NCBI RefSeq assembly: GCF_030268205.1
Contig: NZ_BSQF01000001.1
Span: forward strand, 478,649 to 542,648
Length of the DNA: 64,000 nucleotides
Source: Allomuricauda sp. NBRC 101325
GTDB lineage: Bacteria; Bacteroidota; Bacteroidia; Flavobacteriales; Flavobacteriaceae
Direction: 5' to 3'
The notes beneath the pieces were generated by a model that did no database searches, was not told the DNA's origin, and was given only the letters and a program-made list of their open reading frames with translations. A program made the position numbers and the translations under genes. This document shows, piece by piece, positions 32,729-41,903 of this stretch. Within the stretch, counting starts at the first letter, position 1, and the number at the start of each line of letters is the position of its first letter.

Positions 32729-34432
32729 ATGCTCCCTTTTATTCTAAAATCAACGGCATGTTTGGCCATTTTCCTTGCCTTTTACAAATTGGTGCTGGAA
32801 AATGAAAGCATGCACCACTTTAAACGGTTTTATCTTATTGGAGCTTTGTTGGCCGCACTCATTATCCCCAATATTGTTTTTGTGGAATATGTGGAGGTTG
32901 CCCAAAGTACTACCATTCTAAATCCGGTTACTGACATAAATGACGCTACTCAACCTTTGGTTGAGACAGCTGATACAGAATGGAGCGAAATTCTTTGGGG
33001 AATCTATGCCCTTGGTGTAGTTGTTTTTGCCATCCGTTTTTTCAAAAATCTGGGTCAAATTGGGTATCGCATCCGTAAAAACCCGAAGTTGAAGCAACAA
33101 ACGACCACCCGCGTTTTAATTGGACAGCCTATTCCACCGCACACCTTTTTCAGCTATATCTTTTTGAACAAAAGGCAATATGAGGACGACAATATTCCGG
33201 AAGAAGTACTGCTTCACGAAGAAACCCATGCCAAACAAAAACACAGCTTGGATATTCTGTTGATAGAATTGGCGCAAGTTCTCTTTTGGTTCAACCCGCT
33301 CATCTATTTTTTAAAATCCAGTATCAAATTAAATCACGAGTTCTTAGCCGACCAAGCCGTCGTTAATCGAAGTCAAGATCGTGCACAATACCAAAACACA
33401 TTATTATCGTACTTATCACACGATAGTTTTGAAACACATCAGTCGATTGGCATTGCCAATGCCATTAATTATTCATCAATCAAAAAACGTTTTACAGTCA
33501 TGAAAACAAACACATCAAAAACATCATTTGTATTGCGAAGCTTTTTGCTTCTGCCACTAACGGCACTACTTTTATTTGGATTTAGCTCCTCCATCGAAAT
33601 TCCAATCAATTCGAACATTGAAAATGATCCAGCACCCATTGAAATTCTAGCTGAAGATTCAGGTTCTGAGGGAATTTTCAACATGAACAACACCCAAACC
33701 ATCAACCCCATCGAAATCCAAATTGATAAAAACGGGAAGTTATGGTTGCAATCCAAAGAGGTTTCTATAACTGATTTAAGTGACGAACTTGCTAAAATAA
33801 ATGGACACCTAACTTTTGATGAACGCAAAAACATCATTCGTTCCATTGTTCAAGTGGAGGCCAATACTCCTAAAAATGTCATCAGCAAAGTTGACAAAGC
33901 TTTGGCGGAATATGGTTCTGCAACCATCAATATTTTAGGGCCAAAAGAAACATCTCAACAAAGTGCTTCACGCGAGGAAATGAAAGAGTACAATGGCTTG
34001 GCCAAAAAGTACAACGCCATGGACCGCAACAATATGACCATTCAAAAGAAAGAGGTAATGCGCCTAAAGGAGATCTATGGGAAAATGTCCAAAAAACAAC
34101 GTGAAGATGCAGAACCCTTTCCAGATTTTCCGCCACCACCTCCAGCACCTGGTTCTCCCAAAGCACCAAAACCCACTAAAGAAGTGATCGAGGTAAACCC
34201 TAACAACCCTCCTGTGCCCCCTGCCCCTCCAGCGCCTCCAAAGCCCATTGAGCATGTAAAAGAAATGGCTCAAAAAGGAGCATCGTTCACTTACAATGGC
34301 AAAGCCATATCCGCAAAAGAGGCTATCGAAGTGGTTCAAAAGAACCAACACATCAATATTGACGCTCGAGAAGCCAAAGGAGCTAATCCTGTGGTTAAGA
34401 TTTCTACAGATCCCATTGTGATAAAAAACTAA
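32729..34432 (+). CDS. BlaR1-like M56 membrane metallopeptidase with ExbD/TolR-like domain
   Basis: A 567-residue sensor protease. N-terminal membrane helices and an M56 domain with the zinc motif LLHEETHAKQ (HExxH) and the downstream NHEFLADQA. A helix near 265-285 follows. Residues about 320-400 look like the periplasmic domain of ExbD/TolR: IEIQIDKNGKLWLQSKEVS, then IVQVEANTPKNVISKV and a closing beta strand. A proline-rich tail (PPPPPAPGSP, PPVPPAPPAPP) and a short C-terminal domain end the protein. There is no penicillin-binding domain, so the signal is not a beta-lactam by the known mechanism. Confidence 0.87.
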   Translation: MLPFILKSTACLAIFLAFYKLVLENESMHHFKRFYLIGALLAALIIPNIVFVEYVEVAQSTTILNPVTDINDATQPLVETADTEWSEILWGIYALGVVVFAIRFFKNLGQIGYRIRKNPKLKQQTTTRVLIGQPIPPHTFFSYIFLNKRQYEDDNIPEEVLLHEETHAKQKHSLDILLIELAQVLFWFNPLIYFLKSSIKLNHEFLADQAVVNRSQDRAQYQNTLLSYLSHDSFETHQSIGIANAINYSSIKKRFTVMKTNTSKTSFVLRSFLLLPLTALLLFGFSSSIEIPINSNIENDPAPIEILAEDSGSEGIFNMNNTQTINPIEIQIDKNGKLWLQSKEVSITDLSDELAKINGHLTFDERKNIIRSIVQVEANTPKNVISKVDKALAEYGSATINILGPKETSQQSASREEMKEYNGLAKKYNAMDRNNMTIQKKEVMRLKEIYGKMSKKQREDAEPFPDFPPPPPAPGSPKAPKPTKEVIEVNPNNPPVPPAPPAPPKPIEHVKEMAQKGASFTYNGKAISAKEAIEVVQKNQHINIDAREAKGANPVVKISTDPIVIKN

Positions 34433-34458
34433 ACTATCATCCCAATACAAATAATGTT

Positions 34459-34483
34459 AAAAGCCCCAATTCTGGGGCTTTTT
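34459..34483 (+). terminator. Terminator after the M56 gene
   Basis: AAAAGCCCCA, loop ATTC, TGGGGCTTTT followed by T. Confidence 0.85.
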
Positions 34484-34543
34484 ATGTAACAAATCATCCA
34501 AAATTGCGTTCTAATACTCTATCAATCAAATCAGAACACTATA

Positions 34544-35644
34544 ATGCTACAACGTTTTTTTATTTTCTGCTCGGGAGCCGACACCAACATTCTTGAAACC
34601 TGCTCCAACGGCGAGCGCAATAAGTATGCTGGCATTGGCGCCACCGTTTTCTTTACCGCCGTAATGGCTTTTATTGCCAGTGGTTATGCCCTTTACACGG
34701 TTTTCGACAATATCTACACTTCCATTTTCTTCGGATTTATCTGGGGATTGCTCATTTTTAATCTGGACCGTTACATTGTTTCCACCATTAAAAAGCGGGA
34801 CAATTTTAAAGGCGAATTGCTGCAAGCTGCTCCTCGAATTGTGCTAGCCTTGATCATAGCCGTGGTTATTTCCAAACCTTTGGAAATGAAGATTTTTGAA
34901 AAGGAAATCAACCAAGTGTTGTTGGAAGAAAAGAACGCCATGACCTTGAACAACAAGGAACAATTGGCCTTGCAATTCATTCCGAAGATTGAAAGCCTCA
35001 ACCAAGATATTGCCAATTTGAAAGGTGAGGTTGCTGCCAAAGAAGCAGAGACCAATGCGCTTTACGATACTTATATTTCAGAAGCTGAGGGAACGGCAGG
35101 AACTGGTTTATTGGGAAAAGGCCCTGTTTACCAAGAAAAACGCGATAAGCACGATGCCGCTTTAGCCGAATTGAACAACTTGAAAGAAACCAATGCTTCC
35201 AAAATTGAAAATATCGAGGCCCAAATCGCGGCTTTGGAAACCGAATACGCTACCGCCGTGACCAATTCACAGCCCATTATTGATGGTTTTGATGGATTGA
35301 TGGCCCGCATCAATGCCTTGGGCAAATTACCTTGGTTTCCCTCCTTTTTCATTTTTTTATTGTTCTTGGCGATTGAAACCGCTCCGATCATTGCCAAATT
35401 ACTGGCTCCAAAAGGAGAGTACGATTACAAATTTGAGGAACAAGAAAGTGTAGTCGCTACTTGGGTGACCCAAAAGGTGGAACAGCGCAAATTGTTGTTA
35501 TCCACTGATGGGGAAATCAATCAGCAGATTTATGCCGACATTAAAAATGAAGAGGAACTGTACCGCTACAAAAAGCAAAAAGCAGAGGAGTTGCTTCGCT
35601 TACAGGCCGATTCATTTCATAAGGTACAGGTAAAAGGACTTTAG
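34544..35644 (+). CDS. DUF4407 membrane protein
   Basis: A 366-residue membrane protein of the DUF4407 family. Three helices in the first 120 residues (ATVFFTAVMAFIASGYALY, FFGFIWGLLIF, IVLALIIAVVIS), a long coiled-coil region (about 125-240, rich in Glu, Lys and Ala), a fourth helix (FFIFLLFLAIETAPIIAKL) and a charged cytosolic tail. The conserved LIFNLDRYIVST is present. Function unknown. The stop overlaps the convergent MutS-like gene by four bases. Confidence 0.86.
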   Translation: MLQRFFIFCSGADTNILETCSNGERNKYAGIGATVFFTAVMAFIASGYALYTVFDNIYTSIFFGFIWGLLIFNLDRYIVSTIKKRDNFKGELLQAAPRIVLALIIAVVISKPLEMKIFEKEINQVLLEEKNAMTLNNKEQLALQFIPKIESLNQDIANLKGEVAAKEAETNALYDTYISEAEGTAGTGLLGKGPVYQEKRDKHDAALAELNNLKETNASKIENIEAQIAALETEYATAVTNSQPIIDGFDGLMARINALGKLPWFPSFFIFLLFLAIETAPIIAKLLAPKGEYDYKFEEQESVVATWVTQKVEQRKLLLSTDGEINQQIYADIKNEEELYRYKKQKAEELLRLQADSFHKVQVKGL

Positions 35645-37413
35645 TCCACAATCCCCATATTTTTGAGCAAGAACGAGGCATTCATATTTTGGCAGATGCC
35701 CTCTTTAAATTGGTAGTCGAAATAGAGTTCGCCATTAACAATCTGGGCGTCAAAATATTTGTTTTCCACTTGCGAAAGTTGGTCGGACAAGGTGCACAAG
35801 CTTAAATCGTGGGTGGCCACCAAACCTGTCGCACCAATGCGCACCAATCGTTCCACAAACTTTTTGGAGCCCTCCGCTTTGTCCACACTGTTGGTGCCTT
35901 TCAAAATTTCATCGAGCACCACAAAGCAGTCGCCTTTCTCCAATTCTTCCACAATAAATTTTAAGCGCTTGAGCTCTGCATAAAAATAAGAGGTCTCATC
36001 CGCCAACGAATCTGAAGATCGCATACTCGTCAACAGCCGAACGGGAGCGTATTTTACATCTTTTCCTTTTACGGGTAATCCCAAGTTCGCCATAACCACT
36101 TGCAAAGCAACGGCACGTAAAAAAGTACTCTTTCCAGCCATATTGGCACCCGTGACAATGCAAAAACGACCTTTTCCAATTTCGAAATCGTTAAGTACAT
36201 TCTTTTGAGGATCAACCAATGGATGTCCAACAGCCTTGGCTTTCAGCACCGTTTCCCCATTTTCCACCAATTCAGGAAAGGTATGATCTGGGTGGTTAAA
36301 GGCATAATTCCCTAAACTGATATAGGCATCAAATTGCGCAATGGCCGAAAACCACTCTTCCACATCTTTGCCATAGGTTGCCACCCAAGATTCAACTTTA
36401 TGGGCAAAAAACAAACTCCACAAACCGAGCCCTTGTCCAAAAATGGAAATGATCAAATTGTATTGCTGCTCCAACATGTTCATATTGTGGGCAAATCCTT
36501 TTAAAACTTTGGAGGTTTTGCCACCCTCAACGTTGAGTTTATGTTGCAGCTCTTTCAAAAGTTCGGATTCAAATTGCTGGTCTTCCAGTTCAGAGATCAA
36601 ACGTTGGTGCTGTTGAATGGTTTCCTGAGCCTCGGTCACCCTAACAGAAAAGGAAAGTATGGACTTGGCATAACGCCCTACCAATCCGATACCTAAAAAG
36701 TACCAGACCAACACCAAACTTTCGGGCACTTTTCCCATAACAGCCAAAGTGATCCATAAAATGGAAAGCACTACAAAAATAGGGGTCACTACGCCCACCC
36801 ATTTTGGAGTTACTGTTTTATGGTTTTTCATCCAATCTGCGACCACTTTTGGGGCTACTTTGGGTAGGGTCTCCCCTGCCAAAGCCAAAAAATGCTGTCG
36901 CCATTCAGGTAACTGGGACAATTCCTTGATTGCTTCCTGTTTTTTGATGATATCCTTTGGATATCCATCCAACAACAAGCTTGAAAAAACCTCTCGCCCC
37001 TGCTGCAAAGTGGTTCTATTGGCATATTGATAAAAGGAACCACGACCAAAAATGTCCAGATCTTGCGCATAGGGATGCTTGGGTTGCAAAAACTCCTTTC
37101 CATCGGGCAGGTGATGGAACTTGCGGTCCAACACCTCCAATTCGGTTTGGTTGATGGCCACCAAGCACTCCAAATAGGCTTTTTCCTTTTTTAGATTGAC
37201 GAATCGGGCCACGAGATATAAGAACAGGGCCATGCCCACCACAAAAATTCCAACTACAAAAGAGGCACCCCAAAAGAAATAAATGCCTGCCACAAGGGCC
37301 AGAAAAACGGCAAGTCGAACCGTGGCCAAAAGGCCCAATCGCTTTTTTACTTCTTGCAGGTGGATAGTATGCTTTTCCCGTTGCTGGGTATAGAACTGCT
37401 TTATATCCTTCAT
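35641..37413 (-). CDS. MutS-like ATPase with membrane helices
   Basis: A 590-residue protein with the MutS C-terminal ATPase: Walker A GANMAGKSTFLR near residue 430, Walker B CFVVLDEILKGTNS near 510, and the ATHDLSL switch region. The mismatch-recognition domains are missing. The N-terminal 250 residues carry two pairs of hydrophobic helices instead (VRLAVFLALVAGIYFFWG, VVGIFVVGMALFLYLV, then two near 200-245). It is thus a membrane relative of MutS with unknown substrate, not a mismatch-repair MutS. Confidence 0.88.
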   Translation of the reverse strand: MKDIKQFYTQQREKHTIHLQEVKKRLGLLATVRLAVFLALVAGIYFFWGASFVVGIFVVGMALFLYLVARFVNLKKEKAYLECLVAINQTELEVLDRKFHHLPDGKEFLQPKHPYAQDLDIFGRGSFYQYANRTTLQQGREVFSSLLLDGYPKDIIKKQEAIKELSQLPEWRQHFLALAGETLPKVAPKVVADWMKNHKTVTPKWVGVVTPIFVVLSILWITLAVMGKVPESLVLVWYFLGIGLVGRYAKSILSFSVRVTEAQETIQQHQRLISELEDQQFESELLKELQHKLNVEGGKTSKVLKGFAHNMNMLEQQYNLIISIFGQGLGLWSLFFAHKVESWVATYGKDVEEWFSAIAQFDAYISLGNYAFNHPDHTFPELVENGETVLKAKAVGHPLVDPQKNVLNDFEIGKGRFCIVTGANMAGKSTFLRAVALQVVMANLGLPVKGKDVKYAPVRLLTSMRSSDSLADETSYFYAELKRLKFIVEELEKGDCFVVLDEILKGTNSVDKAEGSKKFVERLVRIGATGLVATHDLSLCTLSDQLSQVENKYFDAQIVNGELYFDYQFKEGICQNMNASFLLKNMGIVD

Positions 37414-37420
37414 TCAAAAA

Positions 37421-37780
37421 TCAATCTAAATCCTTTAACTCCTGTTGCAGTTTTTTGGTGAGACTGCCCACCACCAAATCGTAGGAGTGGTCTACTAATT
37501 CTATGATCAATTGTGTGGGAAGTTGCTCCAAAAACAAAGTGTTCCAATGCTTTTTGCTCATGTGATAGCCTGGAGTGATAACGCCATCATAATCAGCTCG
37601 AAGCTCTTCCGACCGTTCGGGATCGCACTTTAAATTGCATTGAGAGGGCAACCGTTCCAAAGGAACGAGCGCGAACATTTTTCCCATTACCTTGAACACC
37701 AGAGTGTAGGCATCAAAAGGAAACTCCTCCGTAACGCCTTTTTTGGACAGGCACAGCTCGCGGAGCTCCTCTACATTCAT
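37421..37780 (-). CDS. MmcQ/YjbR-family protein
   Basis: A 119-residue small protein of the MmcQ/YjbR (CyaY-like fold) family, with VTEEFPFDAYTLVFKVMGKMFAL cut here to its key residues FPFD and FKVMGKMFAL, and HMSKKHWNTL in the second half. DNA binding is proposed for the family without a defined role. The start at 37780 overlaps the upstream stop codon as ATGA, so translation is probably coupled to the Dabb gene. Confidence 0.88.
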   Translation of the reverse strand: MNVEELRELCLSKKGVTEEFPFDAYTLVFKVMGKMFALVPLERLPSQCNLKCDPERSEELRADYDGVITPGYHMSKKHWNTLFLEQLPTQLIIELVDHSYDLVVGSLTKKLQQELKDLD

Positions 37781-38181
37781 TCTGTGATACCCTGAGAGTC
37801 GTACACGATCACTTTCTCCCACATTTGTTGGCATTCCTCGATAAACACCAAATGAGGCGGTTCAGTCTGGTAGGCCGCTTGATCTTCGGCAGATTCAAAG
37901 GTCAAAATCAAGGAGTAGGTAAACGAATCGTCCACCACATCGCGAATGGCCTTTGGCGGTTTCCCGATAAACTTGGTTTTTGCGTATTGCGAATTCTCCA
38001 AAAATTTGGTCAACGAAGCCTCAAAAGTGGCCCTGTCGGCTGCGCTATCTGGATCTTTGAACCAGAAATATACCACGTGGGCAAAAGTGTGGTCGAAATT
38101 TTTATTCATATCGTTTTTGATTTGTACACAACTGGAGGCAACTACGCCCACCAAAAGCAAGGTTAGGATTTTTGTTTTCAT
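37777..38181 (-). CDS. Dabb (A/B-barrel) domain lipoprotein
   Basis: A 134-residue protein with a lipoprotein signal (LLLVGVVASSC, lipobox ASSC) followed by a stress-responsive dimeric A/B-barrel (Dabb) domain: HVVYFWFKDP and FTYSLILTFES are its core strands. It would sit on a membrane facing the periplasm. Its substrate is unknown. It overlaps both neighbours by four bases, forming a tight minus-strand run. Confidence 0.87.
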   Translation of the reverse strand: MKTKILTLLLVGVVASSCVQIKNDMNKNFDHTFAHVVYFWFKDPDSAADRATFEASLTKFLENSQYAKTKFIGKPPKAIRDVVDDSFTYSLILTFESAEDQAAYQTEPPHLVFIEECQQMWEKVIVYDSQGITE

Positions 38182-38807
38182 ACGGATTCTTCTATAGTTT
38201 GTTTTTCTTGGTTAGATATTTCCAATGCGGAATAGTCCAGCTTCCACCCGATGGTCTCCACGATTTTCTCCACCACCAAAACGGCTTGCAAGGCTTCTTT
38301 TCGGGCTGTTTCCATCAATCCACTTTCGGGTATTTTCTGTTTGATGTGCTCTTTTGCCTCCTGGTTCAAGTTGGTCAAATCGGTAGGTGAAAAGCTATTG
38401 AAAATCCCATTTTTAATGTCGTAAAACTGTAATTCGGGTTCAATGGAAAGCACTTCAGGTTCGGGAAAATGACTCAAAATGATACGTTTCCCATCATTGT
38501 CTGCCTTTAAATTGAGCTTGTTCAAATCATACCCGATATGTGCTTTGGCTTTAATCACAATCAATGCTTTCTTTTTGCTCTTAAAAAGGCTCATGAACCT
38601 GTCCTTGGTGTTTTCGTAATGGTAGATTTCGGCAAAATCCCCCTCCACGGATACCAATTTGCACACACTTCGGATTTTGTTCAGAATTACGGTGGATTGC
38701 TGCTCGGTAATTTCCCTGTTCCGCTTTTTTCGAAACAAAGAAAAGAACCAATACATGAGTATGGCTCCCAAAATCAATCCTAAAATCATGTCGACGACGT
38801 CCCCCAT
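38178..38807 (-). CDS. DUF4230 protein
   Basis: A 209-residue protein with one N-terminal helix (ILGLILGAILMYWFFSLF) and a soluble domain matching DUF4230: IRSVCKLVSVEGDFAEIY at its start, IVIKAKAHIGYDLNKL in the middle, and a C-terminal amphipathic helix. Function unknown. It overlaps the Dabb gene and abuts the DUF4260 gene. Confidence 0.83.
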   Translation of the reverse strand: MGDVVDMILGLILGAILMYWFFSLFRKKRNREITEQQSTVILNKIRSVCKLVSVEGDFAEIYHYENTKDRFMSLFKSKKKALIVIKAKAHIGYDLNKLNLKADNDGKRIILSHFPEPEVLSIEPELQFYDIKNGIFNSFSPTDLTNLNQEAKEHIKQKIPESGLMETARKEALQAVLVVEKIVETIGWKLDYSALEISNQEKQTIEESV

Positions 38808-39160
38808 TAATTTTTTCCTATTTCCCCCAAATGGGTAAACTTGAATCCTTTTTCGTATTTCAGACCATATCCCATGATGCGGTCAAAAGCGGAGTGGGAA
38901 AATAAAATAATCCCAATCAGTTGACATAAAGGTATTGAAAAGTAGGTTCCCAACAAGTACACCACAATCGCCACTCCTTTATGATGGAAGAGATTGTAAC
39001 CGATGGCTCCCACTCTATTGCCAAAAAGATAGCCCAACATACCAATGTCGGGGGTCAACAGTAATACCAAGAACCACCACCAGGCGTAGTCCAGTTGATT
39101 GAAGAGATAAATGCCCAAAACGAACATCATCAGCTCTTCCAATTTTAAGGTTGTTTTCAC
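38807..39160 (-). CDS. DUF4260 membrane protein
   Basis: A 117-residue protein with three or four hydrophobic segments and the conserved histidines of DUF4260 (YNLFHHKG, FSHSAFDRIMGYGLKY). Function unknown. It shares a base with the start or stop codons of both neighbours, so translational coupling is likely. Confidence 0.86.
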   Translation of the reverse strand: MKTTLKLEELMMFVLGIYLFNQLDYAWWWFLVLLLTPDIGMLGYLFGNRVGAIGYNLFHHKGVAIVVYLLGTYFSIPLCQLIGIILFSHSAFDRIMGYGLKYEKGFKFTHLGEIGKN

Positions 39161-39909
39161 TAGTCTTCGATTTTATATAAAACGGGCCTGCTGGGGCTGG
39201 CATCGTTCTCCATGGGCGCCACCTGAAGATCTAAAAAATACGTGCCGTCCTCCGCGGTGTTGGGCACATAAATAAACTCGGTAATGGTTGCTTTTTCCCT
39301 TGGTTTGCCATTCACGTTCCAAAAAGCTTTGTGCGCCAAAAGGTCTCCGTTGTCCCGTTCCTTGTCCACCGAGGGTAGGTCTATCAACAAATGATCCACG
39401 CCTTTTTTTACCAAATATTGAGCGGCTTCCTCCAACAAATAAGGCGGATTGGTATCCGAATATTGTCGGGTACGCTTATCGCTCAAATTGGGCAGGGTTC
39501 GAATCACTACGGCTTTTCGTTTTTTGTTGCCCAAGGTATATTTTAATTGCTTTTCGGAAATCACAAAATCTCCGTTCATTTGTTCGGGCGCTACGGTGAC
39601 CAATTCTGCCAAAAAGAAAAACTTCTTCAACTTTTGGTTCACGGAATGGAACGCCTCGGTTATATGTCCCAAACATTCCGTATGTGTTACATGCGAATGC
39701 GGATTGAACCAAATATCGTTGAAATTTACGGGGGCACCATCTTCCACGCTCCCGATAAAACCGTCCTGTTTATGGGCGGTAATGGTCGGCGGACCCAAAT
39801 ACCAGGCGTTCACATTGTTTTCTCTGCCCGTTAACGGAATGGAAATATCTATGGGGCTGCCCAAGTCTATTTTATAGATTCTGGAGTTGTGTTTTATAGA
39901 GGCTATCAT
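39160..39909 (-). CDS. Cyclase/kynurenine-formamidase-family protein with variant metal motif
   Basis: A 249-residue protein of the cyclase family, metal-dependent amidohydrolases such as kynurenine formamidase. The usual motif HxGTHxDxPxH appears as SHVTHTECLGH, with Asp replaced by Glu and Pro by Leu; the two later His are kept. Other cues: DHLLIDLPSVDKE and NPPYLLEEAAQYL. Substrate unknown. It is the first gene of the minus-strand run to MutS, or the continuation of a run from hemW interrupted by the insert at 39910-41905. Confidence 0.84.
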   Translation of the reverse strand: MIASIKHNSRIYKIDLGSPIDISIPLTGRENNVNAWYLGPPTITAHKQDGFIGSVEDGAPVNFNDIWFNPHSHVTHTECLGHITEAFHSVNQKLKKFFFLAELVTVAPEQMNGDFVISEKQLKYTLGNKKRKAVVIRTLPNLSDKRTRQYSDTNPPYLLEEAAQYLVKKGVDHLLIDLPSVDKERDNGDLLAHKAFWNVNGKPREKATITEFIYVPNTAEDGTYFLDLQVAPMENDASPSRPVLYKIED

Positions 39910-40133
39910 GTAGGCTGACTTGTTTATGGTAATTAAATCAATTCCGAGGATAAATCCAATTTAATTGTGTTTTTGATAGGGAAAGTTGGGGAGTGAAAAA
40001 TTTATATCAATTGAGAATGGGGTTTTGTCAATTGAGAAATGGCCTCTATCCATTTCAATCAAATCTTAAGAATAGAAAATCCTAGCTTCATGTATCGGTC
40101 GATATAATTAATTAAAAACGAATCCTATCTATA

Positions 40134-40143
40134 AACGTTGTGG
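40134..40143 (+). repeat. Cassette-like right-end core before the desaturase
   Basis: AACGTTGTGG lies 20 bp before the desaturase start. Its complement resembles CTACAACAAT (40961-40970), which begins the repeat behind the gene, as expected when a gene is framed by two copies of one recombination element. Confidence 0.35.
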
Positions 40144-40163
40144 TTAATTAAAAAACTCAAAAT

Positions 40164-40946
40164 ATGACACATCAAGAAATTTTGAGAAAGGTTGAATGGA
40201 AAGATTTAAAGAATTTAACAATTAGAGAAATGCTCATTGAGAATAATTTGACTATTCCATGGGCTCTTTCTTCTTGGATACTCGCTTATTTTGAATATTA
40301 TTGGTTAGCCCTTCCTTGTTCTGCATTTTTCTTCTTGACTGGACTTAGACAAGTGCATAATGGATTTCACAATTCACTAGGGACAAATAAATTCTTGACT
40401 TGGCTTTCGCTTTACTTGAATAGCATCCTAATGATTGTCTCAATTCATGCAGTCAAATTCAATCATCTAAGACATCATAAATATTGTTTATCTGAAGAAG
40501 ACCAAGAAGGAAAGTCAGCTCATATGACTTGGTATGGAGCTATATTATACGGACCAATCCATATGTTCAAGATTCATCAAATAACATGGAAACTCGGAAA
40601 TAAGAAGTATAGGAAAAATATGATTTTAGAACTTGTTTCTATTACCTTGTTTATTTCAATTGTAGTCTATTTCAATATTCATTGGCTCATCTATCACATC
40701 ATAGTCATGATAATAGGAGAATTTCTGATGGCATTTTTTGCAGTTTGGACCGTACATCACGATACTCATGAAGCCCCTGAAATTGCCAGAACTCAAAGAA
40801 GTGGATGGAAAAACAAGCTTACATTCAGTATGTTTTATCACCTTGAACACCACTTGTTTCCAGCAGTTCCTACAATTAAGCTTCCTGAGTTAGCAAGAAG
40901 AATTGATGATTCAATCCCTGAAATTGAAAAGAAACAAACATTTTAA
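40164..40946 (+). CDS. Fatty-acid desaturase-family membrane protein
   Basis: A 260-residue integral-membrane diiron enzyme of the fatty-acid desaturase superfamily. The three histidine boxes are complete: HNGFHNS with NHLRHHKY (near residue 95), HHDTHE (near 195) and YHLEHHLFP (near 230). The substrate may be a lipid, a carotenoid or another small molecule. Base composition is clearly more AT-rich than the neighbours, it is on the opposite strand to the run around it, and cassette-like repeats flank it, all signs of transfer. Confidence 0.87.
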   Translation: MTHQEILRKVEWKDLKNLTIREMLIENNLTIPWALSSWILAYFEYYWLALPCSAFFFLTGLRQVHNGFHNSLGTNKFLTWLSLYLNSILMIVSIHAVKFNHLRHHKYCLSEEDQEGKSAHMTWYGAILYGPIHMFKIHQITWKLGNKKYRKNMILELVSITLFISIVVYFNIHWLIYHIIVMIIGEFLMAFFAVWTVHHDTHEAPEIARTQRSGWKNKLTFSMFYHLEHHLFPAVPTIKLPELARRIDDSIPEIEKKQTF

Positions 40947-40960
40947 AAATAAAAAACTAA

Positions 40961-41078
40961 CTACAACAATGGGTATAAAACATAGGGCGGGCATTGGTTT
41001 CTGCAAGTTTTCGGCACTTAGCAAACTTTGTCTCGGTGGACAAGTACACAGCTCCGAATTGCCCTACGTTTCATACCC
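40961..41078. repeat. Large imperfect inverted repeat behind the desaturase
   Basis: Arms GGGTATAAAACATAGGGC (40971-40988) and GCCCTACGTTTCATACCC (41061-41078) pair at 16 of 18 positions, enclosing a 72-nt loop. The two A-C mismatches become G-U pairs in the minus-strand RNA. Resembles cassette- or attC-like structured repeats, with the expected right-end core missing. Confidence 0.5.
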
Positions 41079-41201
41079 GAGCCGATAAGTGCAACCCACC
41101 TAATGGAGACTAAACTGGACACTGTTAATCCACAAAAAACAAATCATACCTTAGAACATTGAAAATTCTTTTTAACACCAACCCACCTCAACCTCGAAAA
41201 T

Positions 41202-41903
41202 ATGAACACTACCCAAAAAATGAATTCCTTACTATCGGCACTCCTACTAACTTTGCTCGGAACAACCTTTGTAAATGCCCAACAACCTGACAACATAATG
41301 GAAAAGAAGATTGAAGTTGCTTTTATCATGTTCGATGATTATGAAACCTTGGATGTTTTTGGGCCAGCAGAAATTTTTGGTCGTTTGGTGGATCAATATG
41401 CACTTAAATTTTATTCTCTCGAGGGTGGCGTGGTCTCTAACAGGCACAAAGTTCCCATCATGACCGAAAAATTTGAGACCATGGGCAACGGACCCAAAAT
41501 TATTTTGATCCCTGGGGGCATGGGCACAAGAAAGGAAGTGAACAATGCCCAACTTTTAGATAAAATCGAAGAGCTTTCCCAAACGAGTCAGTATGTGTTA
41601 TCCGTTTGTACGGGTAGTGCGCTGCTAGCCAAATCTGGACTTTTGGAGGGCAAACAAGCGACTTCCAACAAGCGGGCCTTTTCATGGGTGGTTTCCCAAG
41701 ACACCAAGGTAGATTGGGACAAAAAAGCCAGATGGAAAGTCGATGGTAAATACTATACCTCTTCGGGCGTAAGTGCGGGAATGGATATGGCTCTGGGCTT
41801 TTTAGCCGATAGGCACGGCATTGATTTCGCCAGAAAAGTGGCCAAGGAAATCGAATACAACTGGACCGAGGATAAGGACAACGATAACTTCGTAGCTGAA
41901 TAA
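41202..41903 (+). CDS. Exported DJ-1/PfpI-family protein
   Basis: A 233-residue protein with a signal peptide (LLSALLLTLLGTTFVNAQQ) and a DJ-1/PfpI domain. The conserved Glu is in VFGPAEIFG, the nucleophile Cys in VLSVCTGSALLAKSG, followed by the histidine-free ATSNKRAF segment typical of the isonitrile-hydratase/AraC-like subgroup. The enzymatic role is not known. It is on the opposite strand to hemW and downstream of the cassette-like repeat, so it may be part of the same insertion. Confidence 0.86.
   Translation: MNTTQKMNSLLSALLLTLLGTTFVNAQQPDNIMEKKIEVAFIMFDDYETLDVFGPAEIFGRLVDQYALKFYSLEGGVVSNRHKVPIMTEKFETMGNGPKIILIPGGMGTRKEVNNAQLLDKIEELSQTSQYVLSVCTGSALLAKSGLLEGKQATSNKRAFSWVVSQDTKVDWDKKARWKVDGKYYTSSGVSAGMDMALGFLADRHGIDFARKVAKEIEYNWTEDKDNDNFVAE

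Noticed and set aside
32729-34432. A beta-lactam resistance system (blaR1-blaI)
   Set aside because: The penicillin-binding sensor domain is missing and no beta-lactamase gene is near; only the regulatory scaffold is shared.
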